In this document: in pieces, positions 1 to 9,283 of the stretch
Numbering within the stretch: the first letter of the stretch is position 1
How the letters are laid out: each line of letters starts with the position of its first letter
From: Alteromonadaceae bacterium 2753L.S.0a.02
GTDB lineage: Bacteria; Pseudomonadota; Gammaproteobacteria; Pseudomonadales; Cellvibrionaceae
Length of the DNA stretch: 64,000 nt
Direction: 5' to 3'
Assembly: GCA_007827375.1 (NCBI GenBank)
Contig: VISH01000001.1
Span: forward strand, 620,001 to 684,000
Notes under the pieces: model-generated
What the model was told of the DNA's origin: nothing
Databases searched by the model: none
Seen by the model: only the letters and a program-made list of their open reading frames with translations
Made by a program: the position numbers and the translations under genes

Positions 1-288
1 AGCAAGTGGCATACCAAAAAACAAAAAACATATAACTCTATGATTCTAAAAGAATTATTTTTTTATGAGGTCACAAAAGCAACTAAACGGTGAACTTTTA
101 AGCACCATTTAAGTGCTAACATGCACCATAAATGCATCTTAAAAACTTATTCCTGGTAAATATTTCGTATTTAAATCACGCATAGCGCACACTAATGGCG
201 CCATATTTCAATAAAAACCAGCAAAGCCCACCCTTCCCAAAAACGGAATGCACCAAGTTTTATCACACAAAAGAGAATTAAAGAACGA

Positions 289-1743
289 CTAGGTTCCGCA
301 AAACGTCTGATAGTTGCGGTCACCATCTACGGGCGGGTTTTGAAAGTTAGCCGTGGTAGCCTGCATCTCGTAAGGCTTGCGCAGCACCTTGAGCCAGGCT
401 TCTGCAGCGTCGGGGCTGCCAGTGGCAATACTCTCCGCAATTACAGCTTCCATGTGGTGATTGCGGGGAATGACGCTGGGATTCTGGGCACGCATATTCG
501 CGGCCACTTCGCTCGTTGGCAGCTCTTGAGACTGCAAGCGGGCTTGCCACTGGCTGTACCAATCGCCCAATTCCTGTTGCAAGGCTGTCGCCTGCTCGGG
601 CTCCTGTAGCGAACGGGTAAGGCGATCGTAACTGTTGGTGTAATCCAAAGCATTTTTACGCAGGTGTTGCAGAAAATCATTGCACAGGTTAATTGCTTCG
701 GCATCTGCAGTCACAAGCCCGGCTTTGCCCGTAATCATCTGGTGGTAGGCGGTTTCAAGGTCTTTAACAAAGTCCACTAACAACTGCTCGCCCAGTTGTG
801 TGGCCTTTTCAGGCTCCGGGTGCAACAAGGGTAGAAAACATTCCGTTAAACGCGCCATATTCCATTGTGCAATGGCAGGCTGTTTACCGTAGCGGTAGCG
901 CCCCATACCATCAATTGAGCTATACACCGTGTTGGGGTTATAGGCGCTCATCATGGCGCAGGGGCCATAGTCGATGGTTTCACCGGAAATCGCTGTGTTA
1001 TCGGTATTCATCACGCCGTGAATAAAACCCACTCGCAGCCATTCGCACACCAGGGTTATCTGCCGGGCAAACACCGCTTTAAGAAATTCCAGATATTTTT
1101 GTTCGCCAGTTTGCTCACTCAATTGAGGGTAATGTCTTGCTATCGCGAAATCGCACAGTGCTTCCACTGCAGCCTGATTGCCCTGCGAATAAAAGTATTC
1201 AAAAGTACCCACACGAATATGACTTGCGGCTACTCGGGTAACCACGGCACCTGGCACCGGGCCCTCGCGGTAAATTTGCTCGCCGGTAGTCACCACTGCA
1301 AGGCTGCGCGAGGTGGGCACACCCAGCGCGTGCATGGCTTCACTCATTATAAATTCACGAATCGCCGGCCCCATGCCGCACAAACCGTCGCCGCCGCGCG
1401 AAAATGGCGTCGCGCCCGAGCCTTTGAGTTGAATATCAAACACTTCGCCGTTGGGTGCGGTGATTTCGCCCAGAAGGTGAGCGCGACCGTCGCCCAGGCG
1501 CGGACTGAACTGCCCGAACTGATGCCCCGCATAGGCCAATGCCACCGGCTGAGAATTCGGTAACAACTGGTTGCCCGCGAAGATTTCGGCCACCTGCTGG
1601 GGCGACTCCATAAGTGATACCACGCCCAGGCTGTCGGCCAATGCCTGATTCCATAAAAATACTTCTGGCTTGGTGGCCTTGCGGGGTTGTGCAGCGATGA
1701 AAAAGTCTTCGCCGAGGGATTTATAGGAGTTGCTTAATTGCAT
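289..1743 (-). CDS. selO: Protein adenylyltransferase SelO (YdiU family)
   Basis: 484 aa, the usual length for bacterial SelO/YdiU, a pseudokinase-fold enzyme that transfers AMP from ATP to hydroxyl side chains of target proteins and is linked to redox stress. Family motifs are visible: YAGHQFGQF (about 71-79), LGDGRAHLLGE (83-93), QLKGSGATPFSRGGDG (105-120, nucleotide-binding loop), VAASHIRVGTFEYF (171-184), GVMNTDN (243-249) and IDYGP (257-261), the last two carrying the conserved Asp residues. The C terminus ends in the typical FCGT with an ordinary cysteine; there is no selenocysteine. The start codon lies 12 bp after the stop of the upstream cupin gene, so the two are probably co-transcribed. 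Family assignment is secure; the cellular targets are not known from sequence. Confidence 0.95.
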   Translation of the reverse strand: MQLSNSYKSLGEDFFIAAQPRKATKPEVFLWNQALADSLGVVSLMESPQQVAEIFAGNQLLPNSQPVALAYAGHQFGQFSPRLGDGRAHLLGEITAPNGEVFDIQLKGSGATPFSRGGDGLCGMGPAIREFIMSEAMHALGVPTSRSLAVVTTGEQIYREGPVPGAVVTRVAASHIRVGTFEYFYSQGNQAAVEALCDFAIARHYPQLSEQTGEQKYLEFLKAVFARQITLVCEWLRVGFIHGVMNTDNTAISGETIDYGPCAMMSAYNPNTVYSSIDGMGRYRYGKQPAIAQWNMARLTECFLPLLHPEPEKATQLGEQLLVDFVKDLETAYHQMITGKAGLVTADAEAINLCNDFLQHLRKNALDYTNSYDRLTRSLQEPEQATALQQELGDWYSQWQARLQSQELPTSEVAANMRAQNPSVIPRNHHMEAVIAESIATGSPDAAEAWLKVLRKPYEMQATTANFQNPPVDGDRNYQTFCGT

Positions 1744-1755
1744 GAAATATTCGCT

Positions 1756-2076
1756 TTAATCGGAGTAGAAAACCGCCAACCAAACGCTGGTTTGTTCGGG
1801 GTCGGTCCAGGTTACTTTATGTTTGCAGTGCGCCGGTATATTTACGTAATCACCGGGCTTGAGGTCTAGCGTTTCACCGGTGCAAAAACCAAGCCGCGCC
1901 GCGCCCTGCAGCAGGATCACCCATTCGTGCTCGGCCTGGTCGTACCAGCCGGTCGCCGGTGAACTGTGCCCCCGAGAAAGAATACGCTCAATACGCACAG
2001 CCTTGGCTGCGATAATTTCCTGGAATTGTTCGTGGGGCAGATTGTCGGGTATCTCACCAAATAAGGTGTGTTTCAT
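1756..2076 (-). CDS. Small single-domain cupin protein
   Basis: 106 aa. The pattern HEWVILLQGAARL (about 50-62), followed by LKPGDYVNIPAHCKHKVTWT (72-91), is a single beta-barrel cupin; the first motif is unusual in having few of the canonical metal-ligand histidines. Related proteins are annotated only as cupin-domain proteins, so enzyme versus binding function cannot be decided. It is the first gene of a likely two-gene operon with selO (12 bp gap). Fold assignment is good; the role is unknown. Confidence 0.8.
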   Translation of the reverse strand: MKHTLFGEIPDNLPHEQFQEIIAAKAVRIERILSRGHSSPATGWYDQAEHEWVILLQGAARLGFCTGETLDLKPGDYVNIPAHCKHKVTWTDPEQTSVWLAVFYSD

Positions 2077-2236
2077 CGCGGCTTGTGTGTTTTGTTAAGC
2101 GGGTTTGCACTCACCATACGCAGCTTATCAACCGCGCACAAGCAGCGGTGCACCTCGGGGAAAGGCAAAGTTGCCGTCCCTTGGTTTAGTACCAAAGAAT
2201 GAGGTATTCTCGCGTTTTTCGGATCAGGGATAGCCC

Positions 2237-3610
2237 ATGAGCTTTTCGTTTTATTTAAATAATATTAATGATCTCCCACTCACGGAAACCCTGCTCGCTA
2301 CCGGCTACAACGATATCGCCTTTGTTGAGGAACCTTCACCCGATAATGATCGATGGCCGCGCAGCCTGAGCCATATCTACCGCAATAAAATTTCCGCCCG
2401 CGCCCTGGAAATCGATTACGACGGTGAACAGTTTCAGGTGCGAATAATGGCTGCCAGCTCGCCCGACGATTACAAGCTCGCCCTGAAGCTGGTGTGGTGC
2501 ATTGCCAAAAAGTATCAGGCCGAAATTCGACCGGAAAACAGCGACGCCCTTGACCTGAAGGGTTTTAGCGAGCAGTTCAATGGCGCCTGGGTAAAACAGG
2601 ACTGCAAAGCCAATTTACAAATGTTGCTGGGGCAGGTTTTTAAGAACCCGGAGAGCACGGTGCAGGTTTCCGGCATTGAACGCAGTATGCGCATTGGGCC
2701 GCGCGTGGCGGCACAATTGCAAAACAACAAAGCCACTGTTGCCAAATCGTTTTATCGCCGCCTGCACCTGCTGAATTATTTCGAGCACGAAGATATTCAT
2801 CAAGCCCATATCGTGATTATGAAAGCCGACGACGCGGCCAGCGAAGTGCATATTTCCAGCTACGCCGAAAACACACCCACGCTCATCGCCGACAGCGATA
2901 CTGTGGTAAGCCTCTCCCCAACGAGTGCGCTGCAAAGTTCTGAAAACAAAGAAGGGCTGTATTTACCCCTGCCGCAATGTGCGGATTTGTTGGGTGACAA
3001 CTGCCTGTGGGTTTCCGAAAACCTATTGTTCGCCGAAGCGTTAAGCGGTGAGGCGTGGGCAAGGTTTTACGAGCAGTTCAAAGAACGCGCCGAAAACGAT
3101 CCTATGGTGTTTGCTGTAACGGCAGACGCGACTCAGCCAGCGACGGCTGCCCCCGAAGCCGAGCAGAAAGACGAACTGGGCCTTAGCAAAGAACAACTCG
3201 AAAAACTCTCTTACGGACCACTTGCCGTGTTTTTCACAGTTGCTGCTGCAGACGGTGATATCGACAATAAAGAAATTGCCAGCTTTCAGAGAAGCCTGGT
3301 GCAGGGCCTGATTACCGAAAGTAAAATCATGCAAGCCGCCGCGGCGCTTACCTTGATGAATTTTGAAGCGATCGTGCAGAAGTTTGTTGAGCAGGAGCTT
3401 ATGCCCGCGCAAGTGCTGGTCGATCTGGTGGCCATTCTCAAGCACAATGCGCAAAAAGGCGATGCCCTTTTGTTCTGCAACTCATTGGTCTCACTTGGCA
3501 CCAAAGTCGCTGAAGCCTCGGGCGGCTGGTTTGGGCTGTTTGGCAATAAAATCAGCCGTAGGGAAAAGGAAGCCATCGCCAGCCTCAAAGCCCTGCTCAC
3601 CATCCTGTAA
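2237..3610 (+). CDS. Uncharacterised cytoplasmic protein with C-terminal TerB-like domain
   Basis: 457 aa, no signal peptide or membrane segment. The N-terminal ~270 residues are not recognised; they look like a globular domain (RRLHLLNYFEHEDIHQAHIVIM and similar). After an Ala/Glu-rich linker (about 295-320), residues 325-457 form an all-helical region with VAAADGDIDNKEIASF, which resembles the acidic metal-binding turn of TerB/DjlA-type domains. The gene stands alone, divergent from the cupin-selO pair. TerB-like is inferred from pattern only. Structure prediction of residues 325-457 would settle it. Confidence 0.65.
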   Translation: MSFSFYLNNINDLPLTETLLATGYNDIAFVEEPSPDNDRWPRSLSHIYRNKISARALEIDYDGEQFQVRIMAASSPDDYKLALKLVWCIAKKYQAEIRPENSDALDLKGFSEQFNGAWVKQDCKANLQMLLGQVFKNPESTVQVSGIERSMRIGPRVAAQLQNNKATVAKSFYRRLHLLNYFEHEDIHQAHIVIMKADDAASEVHISSYAENTPTLIADSDTVVSLSPTSALQSSENKEGLYLPLPQCADLLGDNCLWVSENLLFAEALSGEAWARFYEQFKERAENDPMVFAVTADATQPATAAPEAEQKDELGLSKEQLEKLSYGPLAVFFTVAAADGDIDNKEIASFQRSLVQGLITESKIMQAAAALTLMNFEAIVQKFVEQELMPAQVLVDLVAILKHNAQKGDALLFCNSLVSLGTKVAEASGGWFGLFGNKISRREKEAIASLKALLTIL

Positions 3611-3718
3611 TTGGCTGATTTTCGCGCAAAATTACATTTTGGGGCTACATTCAGGCGGGGTTAAGGTTTACAGTGTTTCAATAAACTCCAGATAAACGCG
3701 CCTGGAGGTAGGTACGCC

Positions 3719-5425
3719 ATGAAACACATCCTCACTCTGCTCACCACCGCGTTCTTGCTGTTTGGGCAAGCGACGCAAGCCAATGTGCAAGACGAACCCG
3801 TGTTCAGCGACGCTGAGCTGGATTCCATTCTGGCCCCCATTGCACTCTACCCCGATACCGTGCTGTCCCACATTTTAATTGCCGCAACCTATCCCCTCGA
3901 AGTGGTGGAAGCTGAGCGCTGGGCGCGCCAACAGGATGGCCTGAGCAGTGAAGAGATATTACTGGCGGCCGAGCTACACGACTGGGACCCAAGTGTGCAA
4001 GCACTTACTCCGTTTCCTCAGCTTCTGAGCCGTATGAGTGACGACTTGCAATGGACCCAGCAACTGGGCGACGCGTTTTTGCAATCTGAAAGCCGCGTAT
4101 TGGATAGCATTCAGAAGTTGCGTCAGCGCGCTTACGACGAAGGTAATCTCAAGAGTAACGATTATCAGGATGTCGAATACAGTAATGGCGAAATCGTGAT
4201 TGAGCCCACCCGCACGCAAGTGGTTTACGTGCCCTATTACGACACCCGCGTTGTGTACGGCAGTTGGTGGTGGCCAACTTACCCACCATGCTATTGGGCG
4301 TACCGCCCAATTCACGGCTACCCCAGTTTCCACATTGGCTTCGCCTGGTGGACGCCGGGCTTTTACCTGGGCAGCGGCGTTTACTTCGGTGGTTTTCACT
4401 GGCACCAGCGCCAGGTGGTGGTGGTTCACCACTCACAGCCGCGCCACTATTCCCGCCACCACGTGGCCCACTATCAAAATACCCGGCGCTGGGTGCACAA
4501 CCCCAGCCACCGACGCGGCGTACATTACCGCACACCCCAGGTGGCCGAACGCTATCACAGCAACCGCGCCCCAAACCCACGGATGAGCGTTTACGAACGC
4601 AATACGGGAAGGTCTTACGGTACGCAGCGACGCGAGGCCTCCCGCGATGAACACGAGCGCCTGGTGCGCAATATGCGCGACCCGAAAGGCTACCGGGATG
4701 CACGTAACGGCGATCAAAATGGCCATGGCCCTCGCAATAACGACACAAACCGAGCGAACGGTGGTGACCGCGGTAACCATACCGCACGGGATAATGAAAA
4801 CGGCCATCGCGGCGGCAACTCCGGCGGTGGCAATCGCACGGCGGATGCTGGCCACAGAAATTCTGGGCACAGCGGTGGCAGTGATAACAATCGCGGTTCA
4901 GAAACCCGCAACCCCAGAGTTGGCGGTGAGCATGGGCAACGGGGTAACGACGTGTCACAGCGCAGTGGTGCATCAGAGAACAGGGGCAACACCACTAACC
5001 GAAACAGCAACTCCACCCAAGCACGTATCAGCAACGAATTAAAAGCCCGCAGTCAAACCGAGCAATGGCGCAGCCAATCTGCATCGCCGAAATACCAGCA
5101 CCAACAACAAAACACCAGCAATGCGCGAAGCTACCGAAGCGATCCTGGTGTGCAGCCAGGCAACGACAGAAATAACCACAACAATTGGCAGCAGCGTAAT
5201 ACCCAGAACCACTCCAGTTCCGGCAACCAACGCGAGTACGCCAGCAGTTCCAATGCAAACAGTTCCAATCGCAGCTATTCAAACCATAACCAAAACAACG
5301 CCAGCAGTTCGGCACGTTATTCTGGAGGCTCACAACAACGCAGTTCCGGCAGTGCTAGCCGCCAGCAACATAGCGGCGGATCACGAGCAAGCGGCGGTGG
5401 GCGTGGCGAATATCGCAGTCGTTAA
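3719..5425 (+). CDS. DUF3300 protein with long Asn/Ser/Arg/His-rich tail
   Basis: 568 aa. Signal peptide about 1-21 (ends QATQA). Residues 27-250 match DUF3300: LDSILAPIALYPDTVLSHILIAATYPLEVVEAERW near the N terminus, then VVYVPYYDTRVVYGSWWWPTYPP at about 168-190 and an aromatic, His-rich GFHWHQRQ stretch. From about 290 to the end the protein is low-complexity, rich in N, S, R, G, H and Q, and probably disordered. DUF3300 proteins are exported and of unknown function. The tail is so biased that several long antisense reading frames exist over it; these are composition artefacts. The gene is followed by a dyad (cgagcagc/gctgctcg at about 5443-5476) without a clear T-run. Confidence 0.85.
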   Translation: MKHILTLLTTAFLLFGQATQANVQDEPVFSDAELDSILAPIALYPDTVLSHILIAATYPLEVVEAERWARQQDGLSSEEILLAAELHDWDPSVQALTPFPQLLSRMSDDLQWTQQLGDAFLQSESRVLDSIQKLRQRAYDEGNLKSNDYQDVEYSNGEIVIEPTRTQVVYVPYYDTRVVYGSWWWPTYPPCYWAYRPIHGYPSFHIGFAWWTPGFYLGSGVYFGGFHWHQRQVVVVHHSQPRHYSRHHVAHYQNTRRWVHNPSHRRGVHYRTPQVAERYHSNRAPNPRMSVYERNTGRSYGTQRREASRDEHERLVRNMRDPKGYRDARNGDQNGHGPRNNDTNRANGGDRGNHTARDNENGHRGGNSGGGNRTADAGHRNSGHSGGSDNNRGSETRNPRVGGEHGQRGNDVSQRSGASENRGNTTNRNSNSTQARISNELKARSQTEQWRSQSASPKYQHQQQNTSNARSYRSDPGVQPGNDRNNHNNWQQRNTQNHSSSGNQREYASSSNANSSNRSYSNHNQNNASSSARYSGGSQQRSSGSASRQQHSGGSRASGGGRGEYRSR

Positions 5426-5676
5426 CGAATAAAGTTAGAAGCCGAGCAGCACGTACCCGATAAGAAACGCTGCTCGCGCTTAAAATTCGATGCCAGTGCC
5501 CCGGGGTCGCACGAAAACGCGCCGCCTTCCACACGATCTCTTGAGTAAAAAAACACCTCCAACAATGAATTAACATGCCGTAACACAGCAAAAAACTTTT
5601 AGTGACAGAATGTTAATTATTAGTACGACAGCCTACCCCTCACATCTTTATACTGCCCGAAAAACGGGAGGAAACC

Positions 5677-6261
5677 ATGACAACTACACCAAAACTAATC
5701 ATTGCGAAACTTTTAACCCTGGGGCTGTTGCTTCTCGCCAGCAGCAGTTTTGCCGACAGCTACAGCGCGGCAATCACCGAATTTAAATCGTCACCGGCAG
5801 TACAGGATGCCCTGGCAAAATCCTACGGCTATGCCCTGTTTCCCACCATTGGCAAAGGGGGAATAGGCGTGGGTGGCGCTCACGGCAAGGGCAAGGTATA
5901 CCGCGCGGGCCAGGTAACCGGCAGTACCAGCATGACGCAAATTACCATTGGTTTTCAGCTGGGCGGTCAGGCTTACAGTCAGTTAATTTGTTTCAAAGAC
6001 AAACGCGCTTATGAACGTTTTACCAGCGGTAAATTTGAATTCGGGGCACAGGCAACCGCAGTTGCCATTACGGCTTCGGCAAATGCACAGGCCAGCACCA
6101 CAGGGAATTCCGCCAGTGCGACCTCTAAATCGGATGCCGGCGCACAAGCAGCTGAATTTGTTAATGGTATGGCGGTATTCACCTACGCCAAAGGCGGGCT
6201 GATGTACGAAGCCTCATTGGGTGGTCAAAAATTCAGTTACAAAGCCGCAGGGGCAAAATAA
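5677..6261 (+). CDS. Secreted SYLF (Ysc84-type lipid-binding) protein, copy 1
   Basis: 194 aa. Signal peptide about 1-26 (SSSFADS). The SYLF core is unmistakable: KSYGYALFPTIGKGGIGVGGAHG (about 47-69), MTQITIGFQLGGQAYSQLI (87-105), then FEFGAQATAVAITASA and FTYAKGGLMYEASLGGQKFSY at the C terminus. SYLF domains bind phosphoinositides in eukaryotes; in bacteria the exported versions are uncharacterised. The start is fixed by a strong GGGAGGAAACC ribosome site. A close paralogue lies at 8061-8642, with a D15-type outer-membrane gene between them. An intrinsic terminator follows within 10 bp of the stop. Confidence 0.92.
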   Translation: MTTTPKLIIAKLLTLGLLLLASSSFADSYSAAITEFKSSPAVQDALAKSYGYALFPTIGKGGIGVGGAHGKGKVYRAGQVTGSTSMTQITIGFQLGGQAYSQLICFKDKRAYERFTSGKFEFGAQATAVAITASANAQASTTGNSASATSKSDAGAQAAEFVNGMAVFTYAKGGLMYEASLGGQKFSYKAAGAK

Positions 6262-6270
6262 AATTTTATG

Positions 6271-6301
6271 CGGAACAAGACCAAGCTTGTTCCGTTTTTT
6301 T
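6271..6301 (+). terminator. Intrinsic terminator after SYLF copy 1
   Basis: A 9-bp perfect stem CGGAACAAG/CTTGTTCCG (6271-6279 with 6286-6294) has a 6-nt loop and is followed by a T-run at 6295-6301. It overlaps the stop of the convergent D15 gene by one or two bases. Confidence 0.85.
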
Positions 6302-7442
6302 AAAAAGCTTCTCCCACCCGCAAATATGTTGCACTTTCGTCACCGCTGTAGGCAACATCTATTCCTAAATGCAGTTTTTTCTGAACAATCGGTTGCCAAC
6401 GCAAGCCCACACCAAAACTGCTAATAAGTTTTTCATCCCGCAACGCTTTAAACGAATCGGAAATTTTTCCCGCTTCGGTAAAAAAGTGTGCCCCCCAACG
6501 TTGCGAATATTTATAACGCCACTCCGCGTGTAGTGATGCGCTGCTGTTATCGAGATAGCGCCCGGCAGCGAACCCTCTTAAAGGTAAAGAGGATAAAAAA
6601 TAGAATGGTGGTTTGCCATCAACATCACTTAAAGTCGCGCGAACAGCCAACACATGTTTTTGCCACAAGGCGATATATTTTCGGAAATTCAAGCTCAATC
6701 GTTGAAAATCAAAATCACTTCCCCACTGCTCTTTGTCGCGCGTTAATTTTATGGCTGTATTGCTACCCGCTGTAGGGTAGTAAGTGTCATCTCGCGAATC
6801 GTAAGTATAGATAAGCCCCAACGATGATGTTGTTGGCTGTAATTTTATGGGAGGAAAATCCACGGGGCGGCCGCCCTCCAAATCCCACTTCCAATGAAAT
6901 TTTAGCTCTGCACTGGTATACAAATGATTTATGCCAAGATAACCGTTGTTCGACCAGGGAAGACGTCGGGATGCTTCAATAAATGTGATTTTAGGTTTAA
7001 TGTTGTAGCCCACTTTATCGCCCGATATAAAATCTCCAAAACCATAAAAATTGAGATTTAAATCACCCACACCCGCCAGAGCCTTAAAACGATACTTATC
7101 ATCAGCAAAATAATCGTCGTGAAATAGGCCCACAACCTTACTATCCGTAGACGTATACATCACCCCAAGGCCGGAGGTTGCGTTAGGAGTAGATGCGCTA
7201 TCACCCGGTTTTGCAGGATGTAAATAAAGCAACACACCTTGCAGCCCTGTACCAACAGTGGGATTGGAAATCGGAATTGGTACGGGTAACCAACTTCCTT
7301 TCGGAGCAGCATTTTTATCAACGACAGCATCCAAGCCAACATTGGAGTTAGAAGCCAGCTCTGTTTCACCACTCAATGCGTATCTTGCCCATACCATCAA
7401 CGTAATATACAGCGCCAAAAGAGAGACTCTCGAAGGATTCAT
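6300..7442 (-). CDS. D15/BamA-TamA-type outer-membrane barrel protein, copy 1
   Basis: 380 aa, with an N-terminal signal segment (about 1-25) and a terminal Phe (RVGEAF) typical of Omp85-class barrels. The conserved PVPIPISNPTVGTGLQGVLLYL stretch (about 52-73), the YDSRDDTYYPTAG strand (about 215-227) and GFAAGRYLDNSS near the end match the short BamA/TamA-like surface-antigen family. No POTRA domain fits in so short an N-terminus. Copy 2 (16379-17524) shares the same landmarks and length. Role: outer-membrane barrel, substrate unknown. Its promoter must lie in the 7443-8060 intergenic region. Confidence 0.85.
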   Translation of the reverse strand: MNPSRVSLLALYITLMVWARYALSGETELASNSNVGLDAVVDKNAAPKGSWLPVPIPISNPTVGTGLQGVLLYLHPAKPGDSASTPNATSGLGVMYTSTDSKVVGLFHDDYFADDKYRFKALAGVGDLNLNFYGFGDFISGDKVGYNIKPKITFIEASRRLPWSNNGYLGINHLYTSAELKFHWKWDLEGGRPVDFPPIKLQPTTSSLGLIYTYDSRDDTYYPTAGSNTAIKLTRDKEQWGSDFDFQRLSLNFRKYIALWQKHVLAVRATLSDVDGKPPFYFLSSLPLRGFAAGRYLDNSSASLHAEWRYKYSQRWGAHFFTEAGKISDSFKALRDEKLISSFGVGLRWQPIVQKKLHLGIDVAYSGDESATYLRVGEAF

Positions 7443-8060
7443 AGCGTTTTCTCACAACCTTTTTCAAGTATGGATCGTTAGCAAATTACCGGCGATCTTC
7501 GAGAACCAAGCCCAGATGTATCACTCAATCTGGCTCGCTCATATACCGATGTTAATTTTGTGGGTTTTTTGAAGAGCTAAATTGGCATGCGGCACAAAGA
7601 CATAAATGGTTTTGGCATTCCAACCCTATTTTATGAGTCAGTTAAAAGCCTCCGATACCCGCTTGCCACCATGCCCAAGTTCGCGAACACTTTTAACTTA
7701 TACCTCAGAATATATTATTATTTACGCCAAAATTACACCCTTAAAACGCTAAACAAGGTTTTATTCGTTACTTGGTAAGTATGCTTTAAGGAATCCTAAG
7801 CAAATTACAAAGCCTCAATCGATATTTTTCGAGGAATAATGACGAGCCATTACCTTAGAGCACACGCCTTGCTTCGGACGACGTTTAGCTGAAACTCAAA
7901 AACGAATTAAGCGCCAAAGGTCGCATAATATATTCGCCGAAAGAATGATAAATAAATTTAACAACGCGAATTATGATTGCTGAACACCTTAGCACCGGGT
8001 TTAATATCCACCAAAATCCACAATAACTCATGATTATTTTTCACACGGAGGAGACCAAAC
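7443..8060. other. Divergent intergenic region without a gene
   Basis: 618 bp between the D15 gene (minus) and SYLF copy 2 (plus). It is AT-rich with only short, compositionally unconvincing reading frames. The CACGGAGGAG ribosome site of the SYLF gene ends it. Promoters for both flanking genes must be here, but I could not single out convincing -35/-10 pairs. Confidence 0.5.
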
Positions 8061-8642
8061 ATGAACATCTTAAAAAGCCTTTTGATCGTGATTTTTTCTC
8101 TGTTATTTTTCCAAATTGCGGTTGCGGGCAATGATGAGGACGAAAATTACCGCCATGCCTTAGCGAAATTCCAAACCAACCCCAACGTTTCCGCAAAACT
8201 GGCCAAGGCCTACGGTTATGCGCTATTCCCCACAATTGGCAAAGGCGGGCTTGGCGTAGGCGGTGCTCACGGTAGTGGTCGCGTGTATAAAGCGGGCGCG
8301 GTAACTGGTACGACAAAAATGACGCAGATCACCATCGGCTTTCAGGCTGGCGGGCAAGCGTATAGCCAATTAATTCTGCTGCAAGACAAACGCGCCTACG
8401 ATTCCTTTACCTCGGGAGAATTTGAATTCGGTGCTCAGGCAACCGCCGTCGCCATTACCGCCTCTGCTGGAGCGGCTGCAGGCACTACCGGAAACACAGT
8501 CGGAGCCAGCGCCAAAGCCAATGCGGGTAAGCAGGCTGCAGACTACGTAAATGGGATGATGGTATTTACTTATGCCAAAGGTGGCTTGATGTATGAGGCA
8601 GCGCTTGGAGGCCAGAAATTCAGTTACAAAGCCATAAAATAA
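8061..8642 (+). CDS. Secreted SYLF (Ysc84-type lipid-binding) protein, copy 2
   Basis: 193 aa, clearly paralogous to the protein at 5677-6261: AYGYALFPTIGKGGLGVGGAHG, MTQITIGFQAGGQAYSQLI, FEFGAQATAVAITASA and a FTYAKGGLMYEAALGGQKFSYK C terminus. Signal peptide about 1-23 (FFQIAVAG). A strong ribosome site (CGGAGGAG) precedes the ATG. The two copies differ mainly in the signal peptide and in the Ala/Thr/Gly-rich segment around residues 130-150. Exported, lipid-binding in principle; function unknown. Confidence 0.92.
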   Translation: MNILKSLLIVIFSLLFFQIAVAGNDEDENYRHALAKFQTNPNVSAKLAKAYGYALFPTIGKGGLGVGGAHGSGRVYKAGAVTGTTKMTQITIGFQAGGQAYSQLILLQDKRAYDSFTSGEFEFGAQATAVAITASAGAAAGTTGNTVGASAKANAGKQAADYVNGMMVFTYAKGGLMYEAALGGQKFSYKAIK

Positions 8643-8644
8643 CG

Positions 8645-8730
8645 ATTAACCCGGTGGCCACGCAATGCCGCCAGATTTTTAGGGCGACAGAAGAACGTAT
8701 CAGGTGGATCTATTCTTCCGCCGGGTTAAT
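8645..8730 (+). repeat. Long-range 13-bp inverted repeat (possible structured RNA)
   Basis: ATTAACCCGGTGG (8645-8657) and CCGCCGGGTTAAT (8718-8730) can pair over 13 positions with one G-U, closing an 86-nt segment just after the SYLF stop. No T-run follows, so it is not a standard terminator. It could be a 3'-UTR structure or a small RNA; no known RNA family was recognised. Confidence 0.45.
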
Positions 8731-9283
8731 GGTAGAACTGTCTCTACATTGGGCCTTAGTGACAGCGTCTTCGCTCATTGTTTCGCTCCGTCATTATTTA
8801 AGGGAGCCCTGAACATAGGCGCATTTTTCGGAGCTTCCTTACTATTCAGCAATGCTTACCATGCAGCCGACCGGCATGAACCTATTCGGATAACCCAATT
8901 CCTCCATGCCCCCCGTTATGGAATCCAATCCAGCAATTTCCAAACAGTCCGAAAAACTCCGCCATGGAAAATGCAACAAATTGTTTCATAACCGCGAGGA
9001 ATAGCGATGTCGGATTTCTCAACTTTTCGTAACAATACAGGCCTATGTATTCTCCTTTTGCCTCCAATAATTCGCGCAAAAAGTATACTTTCCCGAAACT
9101 CAATAACCGCTAGATATAAGCGCAATGTTAAGGTTGATTTATATCCAAGCAGTATAAAATTTATTAAAATTTATGGAATAAATCGGATATATTGCTTTTT
9201 CGTTCCCAGTATTCCAGCAAATCTTTCGAACAGCAAAGATTCGGCTTTAACCTGATTTATTAATTGTTGAGAAAATACAGTTT
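8731..9283. other. Intergenic region without a recognisable gene
   Basis: About 550 bp between SYLF copy 2 with its inverted repeat and the HD-GYP-like gene. Short open frames exist on both strands but none has a credible ribosome site or protein pattern. The stretch nearest the downstream gene is AT-rich and presumably carries its promoter. Confidence 0.4.

Noticed and set aside
1018..1563. 181-aa plus-strand frame inside selO
   Set aside because: Antisense to a strongly conserved family; no ribosome site or protein pattern.
4149..4973. 274-aa minus-strand frame over the DUF3300 tail
   Set aside because: Arises from the low-complexity Asn/Arg/His/Ser-coding tail; composition artefact with several other frames open at once.
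8645..8730. Integron attC-like site
   Set aside because: Core words do not match RYYYAAC/GTTRRRY, and there is no integrase or cassette structure.
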